DNA of 64,000 nt, from NCBI GenBank assembly GCA_022495005.1, contig JAGYXB010000437.1, forward strand, positions 1,054,001 to 1,118,000, written 5' to 3'. The notes beneath the pieces were generated by a model. The model did no database searches and had not been told where the DNA came from. It saw only the letters and a list, made by a program, of their open reading frames with translations. How positions within the stretch are numbered: position 1 is the first letter of the stretch; each line of letters begins with the position of its first letter. Below are positions 34,420 through 45,107 of the stretch, piece by piece. Both the position numbers and the translations under genes were made by a program. Origin of the DNA: Rhyacophila brunnea. Taxonomy: Eukaryota > Arthropoda > Insecta > Trichoptera > Rhyacophilidae.

Positions 34420-35465
34420 ACCGTTTTTATTAGGTCGTATTCTTGTTTTTCCGGTGGTTGTTTGTCCAGTACAAATCTTGCAATCGATTTTTAACTAACT
34501 TCCCGTCTAGTTAGACATTTGAAACTTTTAGAATATATCAGAACATGATGCCAATGCATTCTTTTGATACTTTTAGCCAATGACATATTAAATGGACGAC
34601 TCACTTCATACCCGGCGCGCACGAGAAATTGTGCATGAAAGTCATTCACAGATGTATGGGTAGATGTTACGTGACCATTGACGTATCCGTTTCCATTATG
34701 CGATAAAAGCTTCGAGAATTTATAGTAATATAACCTTTATTGTAATGGCGTATTAGTGTCATGACTCATTGCGTTAGAAACAGATTCTCGGTTACTTACG
34801 ACTTCTCGGAGATTAGACGCAAGTGAGCCCAGCGAATCACAGGCGACTGACTGTCCAATGGTTCCTGTCATTCAATTGCATTGAATAAACATTCATCAAT
34901 ATCTTAAAATGTCATTTTATAAATAATAAATAATACTAACACATGCAAAGTGATATCCCACCTTTCTTGGAGTGTTTAGTAGATTTTTTTACAATTTTTA
35001 ACTAGGCACATTGGCATTTTGTAACATAATAATAACGGTGGAGTCGAAACCTGACAGTCAGAAATTTTGTATGGGCAGACCCAGCGGTGTCGCCAGACCG
35101 CTTGCAAGCAGAATGTTCATTTGAGCGTAGGATACCGATATTAAAATATGAATTTCGCCATCCGGCAGACCCGACACAAAGTGAGTGTCATTTTATTTTC
35201 TAGATGCTTTGTCCATATTAATGTCATTGTTTTTAGCACTCTTTAAGTAGAATTGAATTCATTTTCAGTTAATTCTGTTTTGTATGAAAAGTTATTTTAG
35301 AATAAATCCGTAAAAAGTAAAACAATGTTGTTGGTTGCTATGAGTCTGGGGTCCTAGCAACTAAATTATTAATATATACGTGCGTTACTATATAATTCAA
35401 TATGAAATTTCAGTATTCTATATTTATTTTGTATTTCTATCAAGTACAATTTTTTTTTGATCGTA
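34420..35465 (+). repeat. Interspersed repeat H, copy 4, split by a MITE
   Basis: 34420-34577 and 35230-35465 together make one H copy. The break lies exactly at the 8-bp target duplication of the inserted MITE. Confidence 0.8.
34578..35229. mobile_element. hAT-like MITE inserted in repeat H
   Basis: The TIRs match the 33631 element (CAATGACATATTAAATGGAC; complement of GTCCATATTAATGTCATTG). The flanks CTTTTAGC (34570-34577) and TTTTTAGC (35230-35237) differ at one base. 652 bp, longer than its relative, with a non-coding interior. Confidence 0.85.
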
Positions 35466-35499
35466 CAACGTACATGTAACCCATTCTAGGTATTAACAA

Positions 35500-35680
35500 A
35501 AAACCTTCACCGATATAGATAACTCTCAGTCAGTTTTCAGATAAAAAATCAAAATAACGGAGGTGTCATCGATTTATTTTTCGAGATAAGTAATTTAATT
35601 TTAACATTTTATTATTCGATATCTGAAAAGAATTAAAGGTACCCTGATATAAAATATCATGAGCTGAATAGTATGTTTCA
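35500..35680 (+). repeat. Interspersed repeat, partner of 33340-33545
   Basis: Same block order as the 33340 copy (CCTTCACCGATATAGATAAC ... CATTTTATTATTCGATATCT). Confidence 0.6.
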
Positions 35681-36078
35681 TTAATAAAATCAGTATAAAC
35701 CATTCTAAAATCTTATATAATTATATTTGGTAATTATAACGAGATTCAATATTCCAAGAATATTTTGTATTAGACCACAACTCAATATGATTTACCTCGC
35801 TTCACGGAATCCATTGATATATTTTGTTATGTTTTAGACAGGTAATTCAAGATTACTATAAGTAAGTACCTGTATAACTTATTAATTAATAAACAATACA
35901 TAAAGACAAACATTTCACCAACCTAATTCAATCAATCAAAATTAATAACATAATTATAATCCTTATAAAATATATTATTTGAAATAACAAATAACTATAT
36001 AATAAGTTTGTTTGTACTTATTCAACAACATAATAATAATATGTAACCGGTCATGGATTTATATTTAGGTATATACTA

Positions 36079-36240
36079 CTAGCGAGTACCCGCCATGCGT
36101 TGCAATGCTACTCAAAGAAAGAAAGTGTTTTAATTATGTTTATTAAAGTGCTTTTAGATACACAATATTTTTCCAACGTGTGAGCAGGCCACATGCAACT
36201 GTCCATGTTAGAAGTATGTGTTTTCTAAATTTGGGATAGG
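36079..36240 (-). pseudogene. Helitron 3' end with helicase C-terminal remnant
   Basis: Read on the minus strand, 36207-36154 gives HGQLHVACSHVGKILCI and a stop. This is the terminal motif of Helitron Pif1-type helicases (family form HGQLYVACSRVG). It is preceded by LENTYF and an in-frame stop. Downstream the strand runs to GCATGGCGGGTACTCGCTAG, ending CTAG at 36079 next to T, the Helitron 3' terminus. The Rep domain and the rest of the helicase are not visible, so this is a 5'-truncated or very decayed copy. It is a separate element from the one at 6399-8257. Confidence 0.72.
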
Positions 36241-36462
36241 AACGCATACGAATAGAAAACGATAGAATAGAAGAAGAAGATGGTTCTACTAATTCAGAAA
36301 CCTTTGCGGACGTGCGCAAAACAACTGACGAAAGTTTCATCGCAATCGATGAATTGTATAGGAACGCATACCAATAAAAGAAGATAGAATGAAGAAGAAG
36401 AATATGGTTATACTAATTCAGAAACCTTTGCGGGTATGCATACAACAGCTGAAGAAAGTTTC
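36237..36462 (+). repeat. Two-copy tandem repeat of about 120 bp
   Basis: TAGGAACGCATACGAATAGA ... TACTAATTCAGAAACCTTTG at 36237-36355 is repeated at 36359-36462 with substitutions. Confidence 0.7.
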
Positions 36463-36710
36463 TAGAACAAAAAAAATGTTTCTATTATCCCTTAACAAAA
36501 TGGCGGTCTACCAATCTCCAAAAGAATACGTACGTCATTGCATGTTGATTCTTGTTCAGTATAAATTTTAACCAACGTTCTTAACATCAACAAAAATGCT
36601 GGGACATTTTGTAGGTCAATAATTAATAAGTGTCAAAATAAAACTCTTTTTTCACATACATAATTTTGAAAAACCCTTCTGAGAAAATATAATATTATAA
36701 CTAATAGAAA

Positions 36711-36880
36711 AAAAAGATACCCGGCAGGAATCGAACCTGCATCTCTTGGGTTTACACCCCGTCCGCGCATTATCCACTATGCTACGAGGTGACATACTAA
36801 TTATGTAAAATTTTAACTATTCGCCTTTTCATACCTGCTCATCAGCGTTCTTCCAACTCAAGCTATTATTGTACAAGCTA
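36711..36880 (-). mobile_element. tRNA-like SINE family 2 copy
   Basis: The minus strand has B-box GGTTCGATTCC (36727-36737 on +, GGAATCGAACC), an A-box-like CATAGTGGATAAT, and CGGACGGGGTGTAAACCCAA between them. The flank CTATTGGTTATAAT matches other copies. Confidence 0.6.
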
Positions 36881-37088
36881 ATATTCTTTTTTTACACTAA
36901 AATGCCAATATTGTGAATGAGAAGGGAAACAAAATATATAATAACAATATCTCTCGATCTATCATCATTTGGACGTGAATTTTCTGTATCTCAAACATTA
37001 GATACCGTCAACCGTTTTGACGATGGATTTGTAGTCTGAAATAACTGCCGTATAGAGTAACTCTGTCAAAATTAGATAGGACACGATG

Positions 37089-37270
37089 TGTCGTATTATA
37101 GCTTAGTGGTAAGACATACAGGTGCAACTCCCAAGGGACGCAGGTTTGAACCTACTGGCTGTCGTTTTTTTTTTTTTTTTTTAAATTTTAAGTGGTTTTA
37201 TATTTCTTATAAGTGTAAAATTATGGATATTTAATAAAAGAACATTCTCAAATCTTGTAAATTACATTGA
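37089..37270 (+). mobile_element. tRNA-like SINE with T-run terminator
   Basis: TAGCTTAGTGGTAAGAC (A-box) and GGTTTGAACCT (B-box, about 37143-37153) are followed by a run of T (37165-37180), a Pol III stop signal. The AT-rich tail with ACATTCTCAAATCTTGT resembles SINE family 2. Confidence 0.6.
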
Positions 37271-37712
37271 ATAAAAAAATCGTATATAAAATTATTATCA
37301 AGTGCAAGTACGTTATAACAACAATTTGGAGTGATCCTATCACCGGTTAATATAATACTGAGGAAAAACAAAAATAAAAGTCACAACAAGAAATAACATT
37401 TTCAAAAAGTTAGTGGAAAGTAATCGGGATGCTAGAACCCATGTTCTAAAAACAATTACCTAATAGCTCCCACCAAACCAACCCGCCCCGCACCACACTC
37501 AGTTTTAATCGAGCGTATCACGAGTTCCTACATTTGTGGTGAAGCATCAGCAGTTGTTTATGCCTGAGAATGTCTCAGGAGCAGATGCCCAAGACTAAGG
37601 TCGCCACGTACTTAAGTGTGCTTTGACTAAGTTTACTGACATATAATTTAATCAAAGTGCCCATGGGAGAAAGGAGTACGCAGAATTAACAAAAACAAAA
37701 TCAGTCTAATTA

Positions 37713-37840
37713 ATTAACATTATAATAATATGTAAAAACAAAGCCAAAACAATGCGAACACACTAAACTATGTAAAATTAACATTATAGTAATATGTTAT
37801 AACAAAGCTAAAACAATACGAACACACTAAAATATGTAAA
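37713..37840 (+). repeat. 64-bp tandem duplication
   Basis: 37713-37776 and 37777-37840 are two adjacent copies (ATTAACATTATAATAATATG ... GAACACACTAAACTATGTAA) with a few substitutions. Confidence 0.85.
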
Positions 37841-37889
37841 GAGATCTTTACATCTGCAATAAGGCGCAGTATCTTTTTTAAATCGTTAT

Positions 37890-38025
37890 ATTTGGCCAAA
37901 ATAGATTCTTGGGTTTCCACCGCGTATACTTCTTCCTACTTTCCTCAAGATATTTCTTGATAATGACCTATGCAACGAGTCTGAAACGTCGAAGAAAGTA
38001 GTACACGCGGTGCCTTTTATCGTGA
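37890..38025. repeat. Short palindromic repeat, related to 49340-49515
   Basis: GGGTTTCCACCGCGTATACTT is inverted at about 37990-38015 (GTACACGCGGTG), and the centre has GCAACGAGTCTGAAACGTCG. 49440-49515 carries the same blocks in reverse (GGGTTCCACCGTGTGTC, GGACTCGTTGCAGAAG). Confidence 0.5.
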
Positions 38026-38264
38026 GGAATGGTTTGCAATGTCCTAATGAATTTTAATTTACACGCGCCTGTCAATTACCGTCATGATTTATTCTGGATC
38101 GGAACCGTTTCCTCGTGTCAAGCCTATCAGGCACCATTAGCGAGCGGTGCAAGACTAGTCAATGCGCTCCCAAGACGTAGATATATTCGGTGACGTGCTA
38201 TATTATATGTAATTTGTATTCGAAATTTTATGTTTTGATTTTTGTTGTGTGTTATTATTATTAC

Positions 38265-38485
38265 AAGCTGTCTTCACGGCATAGCGAGACAGACTGGCGA
38301 GAGCCAGCTAGCTCAGCTAGTTATTATTATTATTATTATTTTTTATACTGACTTCTTCTCTCTTGTGAGGGTAATATTTGTTATAATGTAAATCTTATGT
38401 TGTGTACGTCTTGAATTTAGATTTGGTATGTCCACAATGCTTTATTTTCTTAAATAAATAAATACATAAATAAATAAATCAAAAC
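38265..38485 (+). mobile_element. LINE 3' UTR and tail
   Basis: CTTATGTTGTGTACGTCTTG and AAATAAATAAATA match the tails at 29650 and 41215. No coding sequence is retained. Confidence 0.5.
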
Positions 38486-38792
38486 AAAAACAAAACTTGT
38501 GATAACCTAGATTCATCGAAGAACTCTTAAATATCTTGTTAAATTACAGACTCAAGAAAAAGGACCGCTTATTGGAACGCCGTTAGTTAATTTCTATACA
38601 CTTTAACTTATATTACTAAATTATATAATGGTTTCTCGTTGTTTTTATTTTTAAAGTAAAAACTGACAATCAGACGTTTAATTGTTTGTTTACGTAAGGA
38701 ATTGCAAATGGCCGACAATAATAAATTCGCTGCCTAGGCAACGGAACAATTCTAAACTATAATATTAAACTGTATAATCGTCACGATTGCAA

Positions 38793-39100
38793 TATCATTC
38801 TGTGGCGTAATGGTTGTGCGTCCGGCTGATAACCGAACAATCGTTGGTTCGAATCCAATCGAGTGTGTTTTTTTGTGTGAAAAAATAAATTATGTATTAC
38901 ATATCACACGCCACAAATACACTCTGGTCTGATTTCCCAAACGCGCCAAAATAAGTATAACTTCAGAAACAACCACCCCATCATTATATTTGGCATTTGT
39001 GGTGACGAATGCTCAGTCACTGTCTTGTATTTATCTTATGTATTATTATTATTATTGTATTAATCAATGATCACAAATATTCACTAACTAATTGTGGGTA
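38793..39100 (+). mobile_element. tRNA-Ile-like sequence heading a SINE-like repeat
   Basis: 38793-38868 has a tRNA layout. There is an A-box-like GGCGTAATGGTT, an anticodon loop CTGATAA with GAT (Ile) at 38828-38830, a T-arm GTTGG/CCAAT around B-box GGTTCGAATCC (38846-38856), and a T run. The acceptor stem has at least two mispairs, so it is a pseudo-tRNA or SINE head rather than a working gene. Confidence 0.5.
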
Positions 39101-39559
39101 ATAAACTTATTAAAGTGACATTTTGCCGAGAAATAAAAATGTCCATCTCAGTAAAGTGCCTACACTCGCTTATATATGTGTACTCTTTTATGAGGCTCTA
39201 TAAAATCTAGTCCGCCCACTCTAACGAACAGTCCGCGATAATTGAATCCGTCTGTCGACAGAGGGATGCATAATTCAACAGATTTCCACACACATACCGC
39301 TGAGAATAATAATGTAATCCTTCAACTCTCATGTTTATTTGACCGTTCTATACGTGCCTTGGTACCGGACTAAAGAAGGATTATTACTCTTTGACCTTTT
39401 GTTCTATTAATTTTTATATTCTTTCATTAAATCGGAAGACTGTACAGTATATCTACAATCAGCATAAATAGAGCTTTTTTTATTTTGCTTTAAAGCACTT
39501 GAAAATCCAAAAACAATCATCAAAATTTTAATCAAAAACAAAAAGTAACACTTTACAGT

Positions 39560-40236
39560 GATATCATCATCATCATCATGATCAGCCTGAATCTATCCAC
39601 TGCTGGATGAAGGCCTCTTCAAGCTGCTTCCACTTCTCTCGCTCATGTGCATTGCGTTGCCACGTACTTCCGCAGAACTTTATCATTTCATCGATCCAGC
39701 AGCCTCTAGGTCTACCTTGTGGACGTTTTGTACTTCTTGGATACCACTGGATGACTAGATTTGTCGAACGATTGTCTTCTTCGAGCTATGTATCCAGCCA
39801 ATCTTCATTTAATGCTTTTAATAAACTCTATTACATCGCAAACTGTTGTCTGCTTCCTTATCCACTCATTCTTCTTTTTGTCCTTTCGCGTTATGCCCAG
39901 CATGCACCTCTCCATACCACGTTGTGCTACTATAAGTTTCTGGATCTCTTTTTTACTTAGAGTTCACACGCATATGTGATCACGGGAAGCACACACTGGT
40001 TGAACACTTTGCGCTTTAGGCACATTGGAAAGTTACTTTTGAAGACATTATTCAGGCGGCCAAAAGCACTCCAGCCTAACTTTACTCTGCGAACAATTTC
40101 ATCAAATATACATCCATCTAAAGACACTTGTTGTTCCAGATAGATATAGCTTTTCACCTGTTCGAGTCGAGTGCCAATGATGAGGATCTCTTTTTGGCTC
40201 GCAAAGCAGTTGAACATGACTTTCGTCGTATATAAT
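39560..40236 (-). pseudogene. LINE family A reverse-transcriptase C-terminal fragment
   Basis: The minus strand reads TTKVMFNCFAS, IIGTRLEQVKSYIYLEQQVS, GCIFDEIVRRVKLGWSAFGR, LNNVFKSNFPMCLKRKVFNQ and CVLPVITYACEL, the blocks that follow the RT catalytic core. Frameshifts follow, then the decayed VIQWYPRSTKRP region and a terminal block ending at a (GAT/ATC)n tail at 39561-39581. The catalytic ADD box is lost by 5' truncation. The related + strand copy at 41709-42278 shares TKLGWSAFGRLN. Confidence 0.8.
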
Positions 40237-40591
40237 ATTATTATAAAACATATTTTATATCCATTGTTAGCTATGTATCAGTCATGATAGATAGCATTAA
40301 ATGAATGACACACTTTAATAATGTAAGTTTTGTTACTAAAACAAAACATTATAACAATAATACCTGTGAACGTTTCCTCAATCCTTCCTTCCTAGATGAG
40401 TAGTTTTTGTTTTGATTTTTAATAAACTATTTTTTAGACAAAAAATTTCAAAATGTAACATTCTATATATTGCATTTATAAAAAGGCGCTAAAATATTGA
40501 GCTTTGTCTTGCGTATTTCCCGGGTCTTTTCGAATGTTACGGTACTAAAAATTCTCTATAACTTAGAAGTTAAGTTAATAACTTAGTTAGA

Positions 40592-41288
40592 AGCAGACTT
40601 GAGAGTGGGTATATCGCTTGGGCCCCGCATCAGTTGAAGTATGGCCTTATTGTCGAGAGAGTCCAAAAGAAATTTTTGAGACTCCTTTACTTTCGGCTGT
40701 ATGAATATTATCCGTAGCTCTATCCGACAGACTTTCTCTTTGCTATGCTTACATACTGTAGCCTAAAATTTAGAAGGGATCTTTTTTTAGCTACGTATTT
40801 TTTTCAGACTTATACGCGGCGTAAGTGTGAACTCTGCCATTCTTGGTGGCGTTGGCTTGTGATAATTACCTTAGGAATAGAGGGCATCCGTTGTTTGTTC
40901 TTCCAAGGTGCAGAACCAACTTGCCATTAGTGATGCCAATTGGTAGGGCAATAACCATGTTTAATGAAATCGCTTCGGATATTGATATATTCCACTTACG
41001 TGAGGGTGAATTTAGGTGGACGTTGTTTTATAAGTTTTTAAGATAGGGTCTATCAATAGTTCACCCTGTGTCCTTCCATATACTTTTATTTTTGTTGCTT
41101 TATTTTATTTTATTTATTTTCTTATTTTGTTTCTTATTTGATTACTTATTGTATTATTAAGTCACATCTCTCTGTATTTTTATTTTAAAAATGGTTAACA
41201 CTAATTTTATTTCATGTCGTGAACGCTTTGAATTTGTAATTTTTATGTTCATTATATGTAAAATAAATAAATTTGATTTGATTTGATT
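40592..41288 (+). pseudogene. Jockey/CR1-like LINE 3' end
   Basis: The + strand, over several frames, gives LESGYIAWAPHQLKYGLIVE, VQKKFLRLLYFRLYEYYP, then LRNRGHPLFVLPRCRTNLPL and SDIDIFHL. These match in order the RT C-terminal blocks of Jockey/CR1-type elements (Y...W.P...IE..QKKFLR; ...PRCRTN...N). Stops and shifts break the frame. A 3' UTR with CATGTCGTGAACGCTTTGAA and an AAATAAATTTGATTTGATTT tail follows. Confidence 0.75.
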
Positions 41289-41409
41289 ATTTGAAAACAT
41301 CTCATGCATATAAACATTAGAAAAAATCTTTTTTAGAAAAAATAATACAACACCCGATACATAATTACTTTGAAAATACTTGTGCCCATGCACATTGACC
41401 ATGATGCTC

Positions 41410-41708
41410 TATGTTTTGATTTAAAATACAAAAACCGATCGCCAATAGTAACTCAATTTGGAAAGCGCTTCAGAGAGTATTGTGAGAGCCTTTAGTTTAA
41501 ATTTGTGTGATACCTATTATGGCATTGTGGTAAATGTGCGTGCGCGCGAAACCCGAGAGACGCAGGTTTGATCCTGCTTGGTGTCGCATTTTTTTTTTAA
41601 AGATTTTTTTTAATGGTTATGTATTATTTTCTTAGAAGTATTTCAAAATAATGTATATGTTCAATAAAAAGAATGGTACATTCTTACATCCTGTGAATTA
41701 TTCGTTGA
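41410..41708 (+). mobile_element. SINE family 2 copy, hit by a LINE
   Basis: Carries the upstream block (ATTTAAAATACAAAAACCGA), an A-box-like TGGCATTGTGG, B-box GGTTTGATCC (41565-41574), a T-rich stretch and the family tail to GTGAATTATTCGTTGA. The tail resumes at 42279 after the LINE. Confidence 0.75.
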
Positions 41709-42278
41709 CAGCAGGTGCCCATAGACAGAAGCATGCACGATGAAATTGCTCGAAGAACAAAACTGGGATGGAGTGCTTTCGGACGTCTGAATAGTATCTT
41801 CAAGAGTGACCTACCATTATGTCTTAAGCGTAGGGTATTCAACAAATGTGGCTACCCTTGCTCACGTATGGCTGCGAGACATGGACTCTCAACACGAGAG
41901 ATGTCCAAAGGCTAAGAGTCGCACAGCGAGGCATAGAGAGGTGTATGTTGGGCATCACGCGAAAGGACCGTAAGAGAAACGAATGAGTTAGGAAGCAGAC
42001 AGCGACAGATTACGCGATGTAATAGACGTTGCCAAATAGCTGAAATGGAGATGGACGGGGCACATTACTCGCCGAAAGGATGGCCTCTGGACAAATGCCG
42101 TCATCCAGTGGTACTCAAGGGGCACGAAACGGCCACAGGGTCGCCCTAAAAGCCCCTGGATTGACGAACTGGTAAAGTTCGGTAGAAATACGTGGCAGCG
42201 AAAGACACAGGACCGAGAGAGTTGGAAGAAGCTTGGGGAGGCCTTCATCCAGCAGTGGATTGACCCCGGCTGATGATG
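41709..42278 (+). mobile_element. 5'-truncated LINE family A with 9-bp target duplication
   Basis: ATTCGTTGA stands at 41700-41708 and 42279-42287. The insert begins in the RT C-terminal region (DEIARRTKLGWSAFGRLN, DLPLCLKRRVFNK). It continues over three frames through MLGITRKDRKRNE, KDGLWTNAVIQWYS, PWIDELVKFGRNTW and FIQQWIDPG, then ends in GATGATG. It has several frameshifts and no catalytic core. Confidence 0.85.
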
Positions 42279-42287
42279 ATTCGTTGA

Positions 42288-43254
42288 ATAAAACAAATAG
42301 TATATTTTCTGATATCCTCACTATTTAAAATATTAATAGTGATGTGTGACTGTCAGAGGGGGTTGTTTTGATTTATATTATTTTGTTTTGATTATAAGCT
42401 ATGGATTCAGAGCAATTAATTATTATTATATATTTTGGTTGAGCTTTTTAAGTGGACTGTAATTACTTTAAGGGAAAATGAGGAGGTCGGATATAGGGGT
42501 GGGAGCGATGGAACAGAGTGCCAGACACTGACCTTTGTGATGATGTATGATAGCTCCGTGTTCTGGTTTCAACTTTCACTCGAGTATCTGTATTGTTGTT
42601 TTGGGTCACCTGGTTCTTACATTCACGCACTTTGTGATACAGTTTTATGGATTATGTGAGGGTGTATGAATGATGGTGATAGATTTTGAATGAGTCTGTA
42701 TCTATTAAGTCAATCACTTAAGCGACGGAAAGCTATTAGAAGCCCGCACACGCCCGCTGTCGAGATGCAACTGAATTTTCCTTGTAACATCGTCTCTCAT
42801 GATCCGTAATTGCTTATTGATTGTCTGGTAACAATAACATTGGGAATTAGGTGGTGGGTGAGGAGATACGGAGTGGAATGGGAACATAAATGGCCCTACC
42901 ATATTTTCATGTTTAAATAATTATATTATAGAAAAGAGTTGTTTATAAAAACAACGAAAGTATGAGCGAAAGATTAATTAATTATAAATTATTGTCAATA
43001 TGTCACAGGTACTTTGTTTATCGTTAGGGGTGAAACACTATTAATTTTCTTTTATTTTCATATTTTAAATTTGGGTTATTTATCATCATTTAAATTTGGT
43101 ATAGACGGGTTCGTGCAATTGGCATGAAAGGTCGCTTGTCTAGGTTTTTGAGACGTGCCTATAGGTGATTCCGGTTTCAAGGACAACTAACTGACTCATA
43201 TATTTTCTATTTTCAAAGCCTTTATAATGAAGTAACCGTAATTTTACTAAAACT
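42288..43254. other. Moderately GC-rich stretch, no gene recognised
   Basis: 42435-42900 is less AT-rich than usual and has short frames on both strands, but I recognise no domain, splice pattern or repeat. Confidence 0.3.
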
Positions 43255-43689
43255 CCACTAAACTTTGTCAGTCATATTTATTTGTTTCCATTAAACTAAT
43301 AAACAAAAGCAAGAAATTGTTTATTTTTTAACATTCATTCAAACCCGCCCAAAGCTAACCATAATAAATAATAAAGCAAATTATGTTATCTATAAATATA
43401 TCTCAAATTAATCCAATAAATTTTTTTATGACATATAACTAATTAATAACAAGAAAATTTGCCAGCAACATTTACGAGTATTTGTTTTCATTGAACTAAA
43501 AATATAAATTGTAGATGATTTCTAAAATTCGATTAAACCTTGCCTAAACTAAACCATAATAGAAAAAAGACATTTGTCATTATTTTTCATAACATATACT
43601 TTAGATAGATATAAGAATATTTTCTGTCTAATATCTGTTTTGATTTGTTTTTGGTAGGGTTTAATAATTGATTTTTTTTAAATCTAACC

Positions 43690-44150
43690 AACACTCTTCT
43701 TCTTCTTTTCTTTCACCCTGTCACGCCACAGCATTGAGGCATAGAGTAAGCACAGGTCCATTGCCAACTCTCGCATCTCCCGCCATGATAGATCTGCAGC
43801 GCGTAAATCACTTTTGTAACACCGCTGCAGGTTGAGGGACGGCCGGCCACAACAACGAAACCCTTGAGGCTGTGCCACAAGGATACGAAGTGTTCCACTC
43901 TCTGGTGGCATCCAGAACACATGTCCTAGCCAAGTAAAGCGTTTCCGCTCACGAACTCGAGTGTTTGTAACGCGGTCGTACCAATGTACCCCTAAGATTC
44001 GACGGAAACATCGATTCTCAAAGCTTAAAAGTCGAGACCTTTGGAGCTTAGTAAGATGCCACGTTTCACCGCTATATATGAGCACAGGTAGCACGCACAC
44101 GTTGAACAAACGACATTTGGTCTTCACAGGAATACAGCCTTAGCCTCCAT
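43690..44150 (-). pseudogene. LINE family C reverse-transcriptase C-terminal fragment (longest copy)
   Basis: The minus strand is open over 147 codons: KTKCRLFNVCVLPVLIYSGE, TWHLTKLQRSRLL, FENRCFRRILGVHW, RVRERKRFTWLGHVFWMPPE, LVAQPQGFRCCGRPSLNLQR and SWREMRELA. It extends further 5' than the 21474 and 31030 copies and shows the YSGETW and RRILGV blocks. Still truncated before the RT active site. Confidence 0.82.
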
Positions 44151-44189
44151 GCAACTCCAAGTTGGCTGAATGCAGCTCCACTCTCAGTT

Positions 44190-44650
44190 CAATTAAAACA
44201 AATAAATTCTAATTGATTTAAGTTTTGTACTATCCATGTGAGTCTTTTTTTGCGACACGGGTTTCGCCTTTCTGCATCTTTTGTCATTGTGTTTAATCAC
44301 CAAAAGGCAAACACACACCGACAAAGAATACTATTAACTCTAACTTATATTATAACAAATCAATACAATAATGTATGTAAAAACTTTAAGTCAAGGATCC
44401 AATAAAAATATTATAAGAAACAAATTATGAATAGTTGAAGTGTTTGTAAAAAAACCTTCTGCCTCATCAATAACAATACACTCGATAACCATATAATAGA
44501 TCCTCAAAACATAATAATAGATCATTAGAAATTATAAATAATAAAAATACTACACTCAAGAGGTGTAAAATCGTCCATTCTGGAATAGTAAAAAAGTTAA
44601 ATCCATTAGAATTTAAATTCAAATTCCATCAAGTACCGTCGGTCGATAGT
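44190..44650 (+). repeat. Dispersed copy of the 16411 repeat family
   Basis: CTAATTGATTTAAGTTTTGT, ACGGGTTTCGCCTTTCTGCA, CACCAAAAGGCAAACACACA and, at the end, CATTAGAATTTAAATTCAAA match the tandem units and their flank. On the minus strand the GAAAC box is kept but the CTGAAGA box is lost. Confidence 0.65.
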
Positions 44651-44689
44651 ATTTAATGAAGGTGCATAATTCTGAAAACATTCATGAGA

Positions 44690-45045
44690 AAATAAAGCCA
44701 ATAGAAAAAATCTTTTTCGAAAAAATTAAGACACCCAGCAGGAATTGAACCTACGTCGCTTGGGTTTCGCGCCCTGTGCATTACCACTATGCTCTAAATG
44801 CATATGCTTAATTGCGACAAACTTTAACTATTGGCCTTCTGTTCATAAGCGCTCTCTAAATTGAGTTACGGTAGGCAATCGATTTTTGTATTCTAAATTA
44901 AAGTATTTGTTACTTTCAATTACTAACCGACGTCATGGATCACTCCAATATTTTTCTTTTGTAACTTACTTGAACTTGCTTATAATTTTTAATTAACTAT
45001 TTCTTTTATTCAACTAACAATTCACAAGATTGAAGAATGTACGAA
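44690..45045 (-). mobile_element. SINE family 2, long copy
   Basis: On the minus strand, in order: the family upstream part (GGAGTGATCCATGACGTCGG), a middle section, an A-box-like GAGCATAGTGG, B-box GGTTCAATTCC (44741-44751 on +) and a T-rich tail. It shows about 200 bp upstream of the tRNA-like module. Confidence 0.72.
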
Positions 45046-45107
45046 TTTTTATGAATATTTATATATTTATGAATATATTATTTTGATTTATTTTAGGCAG
45101 GGTTTAA

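Noticed and set aside
38793..38868. Functional tRNA-Ile (GAT)
   Set aside because: The acceptor stem mispairs and it is followed by SINE-like sequence, so I call it a pseudo-tRNA or SINE head.
40843..41046. Independent small host gene
   Set aside because: The frame matches the C-terminal blocks of a Jockey/CR1-like LINE and is followed by that LINE's 3' UTR and tail.
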